From Polyangiaceae bacterium (lineage in GTDB: Bacteria; Myxococcota_A; Polyangia; Polyangiales; Polyangiaceae), in assembly GCA_016719945.1 (NCBI GenBank), contig JADJYE010000002.1:620001-684000 (forward strand): 64,000 nucleotides of DNA, in the 5' to 3' direction. The position numbers and the translations under genes are program-made. Below are positions 17,557 to 26,293 of the stretch, piece by piece. Below the pieces are notes generated by a model. It was not told the origin of the DNA. It did not search any database and was given only the letters and a program-made list of their open reading frames with translations. How positions within the stretch are numbered: position 1 is the first letter of the stretch; every line of letters begins with the position of its first letter.

Positions 17557-18373
17557 TCAGACCTCAGCCAACCAGCTCTTCGCTTCCGCGACGACCTCCT
17601 CCGGTGGAGCGAGGTCGACCCGGAGGTCGGGCCACAAAGCGCGATAGACCAGCTCCACGACGGTGGGGTCGAGGCTCTTCTCGCGGGCGCTCTCGAGGGC
17701 GGTCTGCAGCGGGTTGTGCTCGGCGACCTGCCGTACGGCGAACGCGAGGGTCCTGCCTCGCTCGAGGTCGCCCTGGGGGTCTTCGAGCCGGGCAGGCCGG
17801 AGGTACACCTCGGGGATGAGGTTGGGGTTGCCGAGGGCGTCCTTGACGGCCGCGATGCCGTCCATGAGCCGCGCGTAGCTCTCCAGGTCGAGGTCTCCCG
17901 CGCGGGGGACGACGTCGGCGAGGGCCGGGACGCTCGAGGGCAGGACGGTGGTCTTGAAGTGAGCCTCGGCGAGGCCGAGCTGCGCGGCGGCGGCGACGCT
18001 GAAGACGTCGAGCTTGACGCCAGGGTCGTGGCTGCGGACGGAGACCTCGAGCACGACGCCAATGGCGGAGACGGCCTCCCATTTCGCCTCCGGGCGGTCA
18101 GGGGATTCGCGCGGCGTCGCCTCGGACTCGAGCAGCGCCTCGTACAGGAGGGCAAACTCCTGCTGTTCGCCTTCGCCCCGGCCTTTCGAAGGCGCCGGCG
18201 CCGACCGAGAACACCTCGGCCGCCTCGGCCGAGAAGTACGCCTGCTGCACGCGCAGGTTCCTGAGCGCCGGGGTCGGCTCGGCGGCGGCCAGGGCCATGA
18301 TCGTGCAAGTGGCGGGCGCCTCCGAGGCGCGCAGGGCGCGATCTCCGACGCGAGGTGGTGGGCGGCTGCTCAT
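17557..18373 (-). CDS. Unrecognised protein, paralogue of next gene, frame broken near 18185
   Basis: About 272 residues once the frame break is bridged (the shift lies near an AAA run at 18184-18190, giving ...AGAFEGRGEGEQQEFALLYEALLESE...). The ATG at 18373 sits 5 nt after a perfect AGGAGG. No known domain. It shares a C-terminal pattern with the gene upstream: TVVELVYRALWPDLRVDL...EEVVAEAKSWLAEV against GAVVSAVYRGWAGITSP...ADVVRKADAWISSI, and both carry a mid-protein VEVSVRS/VTVHS beta segment. Located between VgrG2 and the paralogue, so probably another spike-linked component, structure and function unknown. Confidence 0.6.
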
Positions 18374-18383
18374 CACGGCCTCC

Positions 18384-19217
18384 TCACTCGACTGCGATGC
18401 TGGAGATCCACGCGTCCGCCTTGCGCACGACGTCGGCGCTCGGCGCCGCGGTCGGCGACGTGATGCCCGCCCAGCCGCGGTACACGGCGGACACGACGGC
18501 GCCGTTGAGCGCGTGCCTCGCCGCGCCCGCCAGCGCCGCCGCCTCGGGAGCCCCCAGGCGGAGCTGACGCATGGCGAAGAGCTGGGCGCGCGCCTTGCCG
18601 AGCGGAGACGGAAAGTGCGCCGACGGGTTCGACACGAGGATGCGGAACGGGACCGAGGTGAGGCTTCGCCTCGGTAGCAGGAACCGCTGCTTCACCGCGT
18701 GGATCGCCGCGGAGATGCGCATGCGCGTCGGCTCGTCGAAGCGCCCTGGCCCGGGCAGCATGGCGAGGATGAAGGGATCGGCGAGGCCCATCCCCTCGAT
18801 CGTGTACGAAGCGCTGACCAGGCCCATGCTCGCGGCGGCCGCGATCGCCCCGACCGACAGCTTCACCTTCGCGTTGATGCGAGTGACGTCGATGCGCGTG
18901 CGGATGCCGGCGCCCCACGCGGTACCGAGGATGAGCCCCCCCACGGGCGCCGTGGTGTCTTGCTCCGAGTGGACCGTCACCTCGTGCGTGAGGGTGCGCG
19001 TCTGCAGCGCGGCGGAGGCGTCGAACACCGCCGCCACGCCCAGCTGCGCAGCCATGCTGAGGTCGAGCACGCGCTCGGTCTCCGTGAAGATGCCGAAGGG
19101 CGCCTGCGTCGGCGCGAGCGGCACGGGCCGCAGCAGCGCTGCGTTGGGGAGGTTCGAAAGCGCCGCGAAGGCGCCAGTGCGGTCGAGCGTCGGGGAGATC
19201 GGGATCCAATCAGGCAT
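18384..19217 (-). CDS. Unrecognised protein, first gene of the VgrG run
   Basis: 277 residues with no domain I recognise. N-terminus MPDWIPISPTLDRTGAFAAL; a beta-rich middle (ALQTRTLTHEVTVHSEQDTT, IRTRIDVTRINAKVKLSVGA); a helical C-terminus ending VVRKADAWISSIAVE. It is paralogous in its second half to the protein at 17557, whose start lies 10 bp after this stop. It is the first gene after a 151-bp gap, with the putative operator at 19329-19349 about 110 bp upstream, so it likely opens the transcription unit that runs down to 2254. Confidence 0.7.
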   Translation of the reverse strand: MPDWIPISPTLDRTGAFAALSNLPNAALLRPVPLAPTQAPFGIFTETERVLDLSMAAQLGVAAVFDASAALQTRTLTHEVTVHSEQDTTAPVGGLILGTAWGAGIRTRIDVTRINAKVKLSVGAIAAAASMGLVSASYTIEGMGLADPFILAMLPGPGRFDEPTRMRISAAIHAVKQRFLLPRRSLTSVPFRILVSNPSAHFPSPLGKARAQLFAMRQLRLGAPEAAALAGAARHALNGAVVSAVYRGWAGITSPTAAPSADVVRKADAWISSIAVE

Positions 19218-19328
19218 GGCGAGGATGCAAAGTTGGGGTGGCTGAACACGCCAAGATGAAGAGTCCCCCCCCTCTGTGACGGTCCACCCACCCCAGCTCG
19301 CCTCACCGTAGGCCGCGCCGCGCTGGGC

Positions 19329-19349
19329 GTCGCTTACAGAAAGTTACAG
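19329..19349 (-). promoter_or_regulatory. Direct-repeat operator candidate, minus-strand island
   Basis: On the minus strand the sequence reads CTGTAA-CTTT-CTGTAAGCGAC: two CTGTAA boxes spaced 10 bp start to start, that is on one face of the helix. The same arrangement, with an identical 11-base right half, lies at 26171-26191 before the plus-strand block. The element ends 111 bp before the ATG at 19217. No sigma-54 or standard sigma-70 boxes were recognised nearby. Binding site for an unknown regulator or sigma factor is inferred. Confidence 0.5.
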
Positions 19350-19368
19350 GGGCGCCGGGAGGGGGCCG

Positions 19369-20319
19369 TTACGGCTGCGAGGGCTCGACGACCTGCACGC
19401 GAGCCGTCCCGATGCGAAGCTGCCCGGTCCCCTTGCGACGCTGCACGATCGCGGGCGCGTTCGGGACGCCGCGCCGCGCGAGGTCGCTGCGGGCGCGGTG
19501 GATCTCGACGTTGAGGCGGGCGAGGCCGTCGAAGTCCGCGAGCGAGCAGAGCTCATCGCCGTACACCCAGCCGTGCTCGAGGGGTGGGAGTCGGCCGTCG
19601 GACTGATCGCGGAGCCGGGCCTTCGCGAGCTCCACGAGCGCGCGGTTGTAGGCGCGCTGGCACTCCCACTCCTCGTCGTTCCAGCGAACGCTCATGGTGA
19701 CGGACTCGAGGTCGGCGCTCACGAAGAAGGAGAGGCTCGTGTGTCCGAGCGCATCGCCGGGGACGGAAGCCGCTGGAAGCGCGGAGGTCTCTTCGGTCTC
19801 GGGGGCAGGCAAGGGCAGGCTCACGCGGAGCGTCCGGCCCCCGACGACGACCAGCTGCCCGGACCGAACCGGCGCGACGTCGCTCCCTCGCTCGAGGACC
19901 CAGCTCCCCACCCGCTCCTCGAGGATGTCGAGCGGGTCTTCGTGCGGCGCGGCCAGGCTCAGCAGGTGCGGCGTGCCGAAGATGCGCTCGCCGGACACGA
20001 CGTCGCGGGCCTCGGGCAAGGGGCGTGTGGCGCTCACGACCGTCCAGGGCTCGCCCCCTCGGCCGAACACGAGCCGCACCCCGGCGCGGAGCGCGACGTC
20101 AGTGCCCGGCTTCAGCAGCTCCCCGTCGACGAAGGTGCCGTTCGTGCTGCCCAGGTCGCGGACCTCCCAGCGGCCCGTCGCCGCCCAGCGGACGACCGCG
20201 TGGAACTGGGAGACCCCCGGTGAGAGGACGACCAGCTCGTTCTCGGGGTCACGGCCTACCCGGGTGACGGTGGAGAGCTCGAACGAGTGCTGCGAGTCTC
20301 CTCGGCCTAAGACGCCCAT
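19369..20319 (-). CDS. FHA-domain protein
   Basis: 316 residues. FHA domain at about 10-90: TRVGRDPENELVVLSPGVSQFHAVV (GR, S..H) and the conserved LGSTNGTFVDG. FHA domains bind phospho-threonine peptides. The middle is hydrophilic with an extra beta-rich segment (VGSWVLERGSDVAPVRSGQLVVVGGRTLRV); the C-terminal 120 residues (QRAYNRALVELAKARL, LCSLADFDGLARLNVEIHRARSDLARRGVPNA, GTGQLRIG) resemble a winged-helix region, so it may be a phospho-dependent DNA-binding protein. Spaced 7 bp from the gene before it. It could read phosphorylation by the kinase at 23188. Confidence 0.8.
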   Translation of the reverse strand: MGVLGRGDSQHSFELSTVTRVGRDPENELVVLSPGVSQFHAVVRWAATGRWEVRDLGSTNGTFVDGELLKPGTDVALRAGVRLVFGRGGEPWTVVSATRPLPEARDVVSGERIFGTPHLLSLAAPHEDPLDILEERVGSWVLERGSDVAPVRSGQLVVVGGRTLRVSLPLPAPETEETSALPAASVPGDALGHTSLSFFVSADLESVTMSVRWNDEEWECQRAYNRALVELAKARLRDQSDGRLPPLEHGWVYGDELCSLADFDGLARLNVEIHRARSDLARRGVPNAPAIVQRRKGTGQLRIGTARVQVVEPSQP

Positions 20320-20326
20320 CCGATCG

Positions 20327-21310
20327 TCATGGTACCGTCTCGAGGCTCCCGAAATATACCTTCACGCGGGCAGCCCCGCCCTCGCACAGGACCTTGAACG
20401 TGAGCGCTCGGCCCGGGCGCCCCGTGCACGTCACCACCCAGCGCCGCAGGGCCTCGGCGGCGCCGTCGGGGGCGAGCCCGTCCGCCTCGAGCTTCGAGAG
20501 CAGCTCTCGCAGGGCGGAGCTCGACTCCCGCGGCGCGCGGTGCTCGACGTAGAACGCGACGCGGGGCGCGGCGTGGTCGAGGTGTACGTCGAGGTCCAAG
20601 GCCACCGCCCCCGCGAAGGGCGCGTAGCGGGCGAGCAGCCGCTCGAACGTGGGGTGGTCACCTCGCCAGCCGACGGCGTCGAGGTAGCGCCCGAGCTCCG
20701 GCCCCGGGATCGCGCCGATGGTGCGGAACCCCGGCGCCCGCCCGTCGCCGCGGATCTCGAGCAGGCTCAGGTGGTTGATGCAGCCGAACCGCGGCAACGC
20801 CTCGAAGCAGCCGAGCAGCCGAGCGTGCCAAGCCGGCTCCCGCTGGCCGAGGCGCGCGATCAGCGCAGAGGCAGCCCGCGCGCACGGCCAGGAGGCCACG
20901 CCGAGGCCCTGCCGCGCGTCCTCGATCGCCTGGATACCCCCGCGCACGTTCGGCTCGATCGCCGGCCCGATCCACGGCTCGCCCCCCTGACGGTGGTGGT
21001 CCCACTCGAGCTCGACGAAGGGGATGAGCCCCAGATCGGAGCCCGGCTCGGCCCACCCGCAGAAGAAGTGCCTCACCCGAGCGGGCAGCGACGGATCGCG
21101 GAGCATTCGATCGCGCTGCTCCGGGAACACCCGCGCGGTCAGGTCGACGGCGTCGGCGCCGCGCCCGAGGTGGCACTCGACCGCGACCTCCGGCACGGTC
21201 GCCTCGATCTGTCCAGCGAGCGCAGCGAGCCGCGCCTTGGAAGCCGGCGAGATGAGCGCGTCGCCGCACGCCTCGACGAGCTCGGCGACGCGCGCCTGGA
21301 AGGACGCCAC
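20327..21310 (-). CDS. Unrecognised protein
   Basis: 327 residues, GTG start, 4 bp after the preceding FG-GAP gene stop. No signal peptide or membrane segment. Conserved-looking blocks: VECHLGRGADAVDLTARVF, LIPFVELEWDHHRQG, PWIGPAIEPNVRGGI, FGCINHLSLLEIRGDG, VALDLDVHLDHAAPRVAFYVEHR and TFKVLCEGGAARVKVYFG. The repeated hydrophobic/acidic beta strands and the final K-V-Y-F are reminiscent of all-beta barrel enzymes such as ABBA-type prenyltransferases, but I cannot support that. Sits in the kinase/FHA operon and may be part of its signalling or a small-molecule step. Confidence 0.6.
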   Translation of the reverse strand: MASFQARVAELVEACGDALISPASKARLAALAGQIEATVPEVAVECHLGRGADAVDLTARVFPEQRDRMLRDPSLPARVRHFFCGWAEPGSDLGLIPFVELEWDHHRQGGEPWIGPAIEPNVRGGIQAIEDARQGLGVASWPCARAASALIARLGQREPAWHARLLGCFEALPRFGCINHLSLLEIRGDGRAPGFRTIGAIPGPELGRYLDAVGWRGDHPTFERLLARYAPFAGAVALDLDVHLDHAAPRVAFYVEHRAPRESSSALRELLSKLEADGLAPDGAAEALRRWVVTCTGRPGRALTFKVLCEGGAARVKVYFGSLETVP

Positions 21311-21314
21311 GGAG

Positions 21315-23200
21315 CTACTTCTTCACGTCCACGAGGACTGGCTGGCCGGGCAGCCCTGCGATCGCCAGCGCCCACTCGAGCACCGCCGCCTGGTTGACGT
21401 TCCCGGTGGGCGGGTTGGTCGCGATGAGGTGATAGGCGCCGCTCTCACGCTCGTACAACGAGGCCCGAAAGGTCGCGCTGTTGCCCCCATTGGGATCGGG
21501 CGTCAGGTCACGGCAGGGGATCACCTGGTAAGGCTTCAGCCCGTCGCTCGCGCCGCTCGCCGCCCGCACGAACACCAGCTGCGTGACGCCCTGGCGTAAC
21601 CCGACGCCGCCGACGATGAGCTCGACCTCGTCGTTGGGGTGGGAGGCCTTGAGCTGGAGGACTGGAGGGGGGACAAGTCGTGCTGCCAGGTGGCGAGCGA
21701 TGGGGCGTTGACCCGCGCTTTGCTGCTCGGGCCGTGGACTGCGGTTCCGTAGATGAAATCGTGCGAGCCCGGTCGTCCCCCGGGATCGAGGTCGCCGAGG
21801 GTGAGCGCTCGGATGATGTGCTGGCCGTCGAGCGCGCCACGCGCTGCGAAGGCCGGCTGACCGTCGCTCAACAGGACGAGCAGCCGGCCTGGGGTGAGGG
21901 CTGGGCTCGCGTAGTCCCCGCAAGGAAGGCCGAGCGCGACGTCGCCGACGTCATCGTCGTCGAGCGAGCCGACCGCGACAGGGAGCCAGTTGCCGGACGC
22001 CAGGCCGCCGATTCGAGCGTCCGGGCTCATCGTCGCCCCGTCCCACGAGAAGGCCGCTGGCATCGCGCGATCGCGGCAGGTCTCGGTCACGCACCCGTGC
22101 ACCGTCGAGGACACGACGACGGCGTCGGGGCGACCGGCAGTGGGGAGGCGGGCGAGGCCCACCACGAACGGAGCGTCCACGAAGGTCTTGGAGCCCGCGG
22201 GCCCATAGGGTTGGCCCTTCTGCGGCAGGTCGGCACCGCTACGCACGTAGCCGACGCCCCATAGCCCCTCACGCTGTTCGGGCGTGAGCTCGACGCCCCG
22301 CGCGCCGAAGAGGACGTCGTCCCTCGCGCCGTCCCCGTCGAGGTCGAGCGCCACGACCGCCAGCGCGTGGACGAGCGGAGGCGCGAGCAGTCGCGTGCTC
22401 GACGGCGAGAACGAGCCACCCTCGTTCAAGTACACGCGAGGCGCGAAGGCGCGGTGGTCATCAGCCTGCCCGGACCAGCGCGCCGCTACGATGTCGAGGT
22501 CTGCGTCGCCATCCACCGAGACGAGCGCGACGGCCGCGACGGGTGCGGCGTCGTGGAGGAGCAGGGCGCCCGCGGGCGGGTCGCACAGCGAGCCCTTCGG
22601 GACCCCGAAGAACAGCTCCGCGCCGCCCTGATAGCTGCCCGCGACGACGTCGACGCAGCCGTCGCCATTGAGGTCGCCGAGCGCGAGCTTCGAATACCGC
22701 CTCCGTTCACAGCCGCTGCTCGCCGGACACGAGCGCCAGGCGGGCCGCGCTGGCGCCGCGCCGCCCGCCTCCTTTCACGGGGCCGAGCTCGGCAGGGCGT
22801 GTGGACCATAGAGGATCTCGACCGTACCGGCCTCGAACGCGTGCGTGCCCCCCCTGGTGACGATGACGTCGGCGTGCCCGTCTCGGTTCATGTCCTCGAG
22901 CGCCACGTCGACGACGTTCGCGACGTCCTGATCGGCGAGCTCGAGCGACACGTAGCCGGTGAGCGGCGGGAGCGCCGACGTGCAATGGGCCAGCGCTGGG
23001 GCGGTCGCCAGCGCGAGGCTCGCCGGGGGCGGCGCCACGGCAGAGCTCGCCGACGGGGGCGCAGAGGTCGTGGCGAGCAAAGGTGGCGGATCGGCCGCGT
23101 CGCCGGTCGAGGTCGGCGTGACCTCTGGCGCGGGGCCTGTCTCGCTGCAGGCCACCAGCAGCGCTGCCAGCCCCAGCCCCAGCGGGGTCAGGGCTCGCAC
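21315..23200 (-). CDS. FG-GAP repeat lipoprotein, interrupted
   Basis: A beta-propeller-type lipoprotein of about 628 residues if read through. Signal peptide with lipobox LVACS, Pro/Ser/Ala linker, then FG-GAP-like blades with Asp loops: ALEDMNRDGHADVIV, LALGDLNGDGCVDVVAG, SVDGDADLDIVAA, ALDLDGDGARDDVLFG, GSLDDDDVGDVALG. Two interruptions: an in-frame TGA at 22775-22777 with the same frame coding again downstream, and a frame change at a six-base G run (21667-21672) after which the C-terminus ...VLQLKASHPNDEVELIVGG... runs to the stop at 21315. Compensated indels or sequencing error are likely; a true two-gene split at the TGA is possible. It overlaps the kinase-NACHT gene by 13 bp. Surface sensor role inferred. 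Confidence 0.65.
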
Positions 23201-26097
23201 CCGTCGCCCGGCTTGGTGCGCCGCGCCAGGTGCTGCGCGAGCATCGCGTGCATGAACATGTAGCCGCTCCCGACGCGTCGGACGAGGCCCACCGCCTCAC
23301 CGTCGTCGAGGCGTGCCGCGGCGTCGATGGGCAGCACGCCCCCCCGGTCGAGCAGCCAGCGAAGGGTGTAATGGTTGATGACGTCGACGCCCCCGAAGCA
23401 GAGCCCCGTCATGGTCGCGAGCGCGAGCCCCACGGCCGCGCCATACGCCGCGCCGTAGGAGAGGCCGAAGAGGATCGTGCTCGCCAAGAACGCGAGCAGC
23501 GCCGCGGTGAGCGCGCTGCGCAAGGTCCGGTGGATGCCGATGTTGGGCCGAACCTTCAGCTGAAGGTCCCGGCTCTTGTGGCCCAGCACGGCGAGGCCGA
23601 GGACGAGCAGGGCGGCCGCCGCGTAGGCGCCGCTCCGCGACTCCTCGAAATGCGAGAACAGCAGGAAGAACCCTGCGGAGAACGCGGTGAGCAGCGCGGC
23701 TCCACGCGGATCGACGTTGCGCCACGACCAGCCGAGGCTCTCGACCGGGACCACGTCTCGACCCTGCACGCGGCACTTGTGCCGGCTGACCAGAAGAACG
23801 CCCGCGCCGATCAGCCCGCTCTCGAGGCCCAAGAAGAACGCCATGGGGTAAGGGTAGACTGCGACCATGACGGCGCCGATGACCGCCCCGAGCGCGAGAC
23901 CGGCGGCCATCCCTCGCGCAGCCGTCGCGAGGCGGCTCGGGGGTGACCGCGGCGTGGGTCGGGTCCGCGCCGCGGCCGCGCCGAAGCCGAGCCCGAGCAC
24001 GAGCGCCGTGACCAGCGCGAGCGTCGCGGCGAGCGTCATCGAGATCGGCATGCCCTGGTTGTCGAGGGGGGAGAACCCAATGGAGAGCATCGGCGCGGCG
24101 GCGAGGACGCTCGCCGCGAGGGTGCGCGAGAGGAAGGCGTACGCGACCCGTGAGCGCTTCTGGCCGAGCCATTGCGGCTCGGCGTCTTCGAATTGAAAGA
24201 CCGTCCGGCCCGTCTCGGCGAGGTTCGCCGCGACCCGCTGGAGCACCGCGCGCGTCTCGCGCTCACGACCCGCGAGCTTGCCGCTCGCGGACATGGCCGC
24301 GTCCACGAAGGCCGAGAACACGGCGGTGACCGTCTCGCCGCGGTCACCGAGCGCCCCCCGAAAGCGGGAGTCGCGCAGGCCGACGCGCATGACGTGTAGC
24401 AGCACGGGTGTGCGCGAGAGCTCCGAGAGGATGGGATCGGTCCGCAGCGCCGCGAGCAGCGGCGTGTGGCTCGGCGCTCGGAGCTGCCGCGCGATGTCGT
24501 CGTCGGCCAGCGGGCGGAGCTGCATCGCCAGCCCAGCCTCGATGGGCCGCGGGAGGCTGCGGTACGCCTCCGTCCGGCAGGTGACGACCACCCGCCCGCC
24601 CGGGTGGGCAGCGGCGTAAGCGTTCAACGCATCGACGCACCGGCCCCTGGCCTCCACGCGCACGTCGTCGAGCCCGTCCAAGAGCGGAACGATGGCGCCT
24701 CGGTCGAGCAGCGACTGGGCGTCGCGGCGAAGGAGCTGGTACTTGGCGGACAGCTCGGCCACCATCCATTCGCTCAGATCAGCGCTGCGCTCGCTCCATG
24801 AGGACAGCGTGAACACGACCGGGACAGGGCCGATGTGGCCCTCCGGCCCCGCGGCGCGGTCGGCGAGGTGACGGGCGAGCCGCAGCAGGTTGACGGTCTT
24901 GCCGAACCCAGGCTCCCCCAGCAGAACGAGCGTGCCGGTGGAGTCGTCGAACGCACGCGAGAACGCGACGTTCTCATCGACCGGGCTCGGGCCGCTGTCG
25001 CCGCTCGACGCCTCGACGAACCCTTGGCGGACGAGGATGACCCCGTCCGTCGTGCGCTCCAGCACGTTCTTGATCCAGTACTCGCGCACGCGGCAGAGCA
25101 GCGCCGCCGCGAGCTCGTCGTTGTCCCGCTCGCTGCGCCCGCCGCGGCCGACGGGCTCTGCGGCCGTGCCCTCGAGCTCCTGGAGGAGGCGGCGCGCTTC
25201 GCTCAGATCGGGGTCGCGCTCCTCCGGGGCCTTGGGGAGGCAGGCGAGGACCCTCCGCTCGAGGCGCGGGTCGACGGCGACAGGGGCGACCTCGCGCAGC
25301 GCCCGCAGCGCTTCGTGCTGGTGCAGAGCTGCGAGCTCCGCGGACGTGGCGGCGCGAAACGGCGGCACGCCGGCGAGCAGCTCATAGGCCAGCGCGCCAA
25401 AGCCGTAGACGTCGCTCACGACCGAGGGGGCCGCCCCGGCGAGCCGCTCGGGCGCCAGATACGCGACCGTCCCCAGCGTGGCTGGCGAGGGAGCGAGCCA
25501 CGGCGCGCTCGCTGCGTCGAAGTCGATGAGGCGGAGCTCGAGCGGGTCTTCGAACGAGCGAAAGCCCACCACGAGCACGTTCGCTGGCGCGACGTCTCCG
25601 TGCGCCGCGCCAGCGGCATGAACGGCCGAGAGCGCTGAAGCGAGCTGTGCGAGGGCGCGCCAGACCCACCGCTCGGGCAGCGCGCCGTGCTGCTCGACGA
25701 GCGAGGTCAGCGTGCGACCCTCGTGGTACCGCAGGGCGAGGAAGGGGCCGAGCTCTTCCGAGACGCTGCTGTCGAGCAGCTCCACGACGCCCGCGTGTCG
25801 ACACCGCGTGAGGGCCATCGCCTCCCGCTGCACCGCGGCTCGTGCCTCCGTCGCCGCCTCGGCCTCGGGGAGCTTGAGGACGACCCGCGCGCCAAGCTCT
25901 CGATCGTCGGCCAGGATCACCCGCGCGCGGCGCCCGTCGGCGAGCGTCGACACGGGCACGAACCGCCCCACCGCCGAGGCCGCGAGGACGTCTGCACGGA
26001 GCCTCTCTCCGCTCGTGGAGGGCGCATCCGCATCCGATGTTCGCAGCGCGTCGTGCATGATGGCCCCGCTCGCGTCGCGGTCGGCGGGCCCAACCAT
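23188..26097 (-). CDS. Ser/Thr kinase - NACHT - membrane protein
   Basis: 969 residues from the ATG at 26097 (a TTG at 26112 is the alternative). Kinase domain about 30-300: VVLK lysine, HGDVAPANVL catalytic loop near 164 (Asp and Asn kept, HRD Arg replaced by Gly), IDFDAA near 190 in place of DFG, YLAPERL. NACHT/P-loop NTPase about 380-560: GEPGFGKT near 397 and LLDGLDDV near 472. Residues 655-930 hold several hydrophobic membrane segments; the last stretch YMFMHAMLAQHLARR resembles the terminal FLHRTFQEYLA motif of NACHT proteins. Such proteins act as signal-sensing switches; some NACHT proteins defend against phage. First gene of the minus-strand run with FG-GAP, FHA and spike genes downstream. 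Confidence 0.85.
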   Translation of the reverse strand: MVGPADRDASGAIMHDALRTSDADAPSTSGERLRADVLAASAVGRFVPVSTLADGRRARVILADDRELGARVVLKLPEAEAATEARAAVQREAMALTRCRHAGVVELLDSSVSEELGPFLALRYHEGRTLTSLVEQHGALPERWVWRALAQLASALSAVHAAGAAHGDVAPANVLVVGFRSFEDPLELRLIDFDAASAPWLAPSPATLGTVAYLAPERLAGAAPSVVSDVYGFGALAYELLAGVPPFRAATSAELAALHQHEALRALREVAPVAVDPRLERRVLACLPKAPEERDPDLSEARRLLQELEGTAAEPVGRGGRSERDNDELAAALLCRVREYWIKNVLERTTDGVILVRQGFVEASSGDSGPSPVDENVAFSRAFDDSTGTLVLLGEPGFGKTVNLLRLARHLADRAAGPEGHIGPVPVVFTLSSWSERSADLSEWMVAELSAKYQLLRRDAQSLLDRGAIVPLLDGLDDVRVEARGRCVDALNAYAAAHPGGRVVVTCRTEAYRSLPRPIEAGLAMQLRPLADDDIARQLRAPSHTPLLAALRTDPILSELSRTPVLLHVMRVGLRDSRFRGALGDRGETVTAVFSAFVDAAMSASGKLAGRERETRAVLQRVAANLAETGRTVFQFEDAEPQWLGQKRSRVAYAFLSRTLAASVLAAAPMLSIGFSPLDNQGMPISMTLAATLALVTALVLGLGFGAAAARTRPTPRSPPSRLATAARGMAAGLALGAVIGAVMVAVYPYPMAFFLGLESGLIGAGVLLVSRHKCRVQGRDVVPVESLGWSWRNVDPRGAALLTAFSAGFFLLFSHFEESRSGAYAAAALLVLGLAVLGHKSRDLQLKVRPNIGIHRTLRSALTAALLAFLASTILFGLSYGAAYGAAVGLALATMTGLCFGGVDVINHYTLRWLLDRGGVLPIDAAARLDDGEAVGLVRRVGSGYMFMHAMLAQHLARRTKPGDGCEP

Positions 26098-26170
26098 GCT
26101 GGCGGTTGCCAAACGCGCCGGTCAAGGGAGGTCGCTGTGGCGCGGGGTGGACGTCGCGTGGTCGCCGCAG

Positions 26171-26191
26171 CTGAAATGTCCTGTAAGCGAC
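26171..26191 (+). promoter_or_regulatory. Direct-repeat operator candidate, plus-strand block
   Basis: Reads CTGAAA-TGTC-CTGTAAGCGAC on the plus strand, the same layout as 19329-19349: two boxes 10 bp apart and an identical CTGTAAGCGAC right half. It ends 102 bp before the ATG at 26294, close to the 111 bp of the other site. It also lies about 75 bp upstream of the kinase-NACHT start on the opposite strand, so it could act on both. Confidence 0.5.
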
Positions 26192-26293
26192 CGTTGGCGC
26201 GACATCACCCAAGCTGCGCCGCCCAACGGGGCGGCCGCCGACTGTTTCACGGAGCTGGACGGGCCGCCTGCTGCTCATGCACCATCCCGGGAG

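Noticed and set aside
19218..19368. Sigma-54 promoter upstream of the VgrG unit
   Set aside because: TTGGCGTG is present but no TTGC at the correct 12-position was found, so it does not fit the -24/-12 consensus.
20327..21310. Aromatic (ABBA-type) prenyltransferase assignment
   Set aside because: Only a general impression of beta strands with alternating charged residues; no diagnostic motif could be pointed to.
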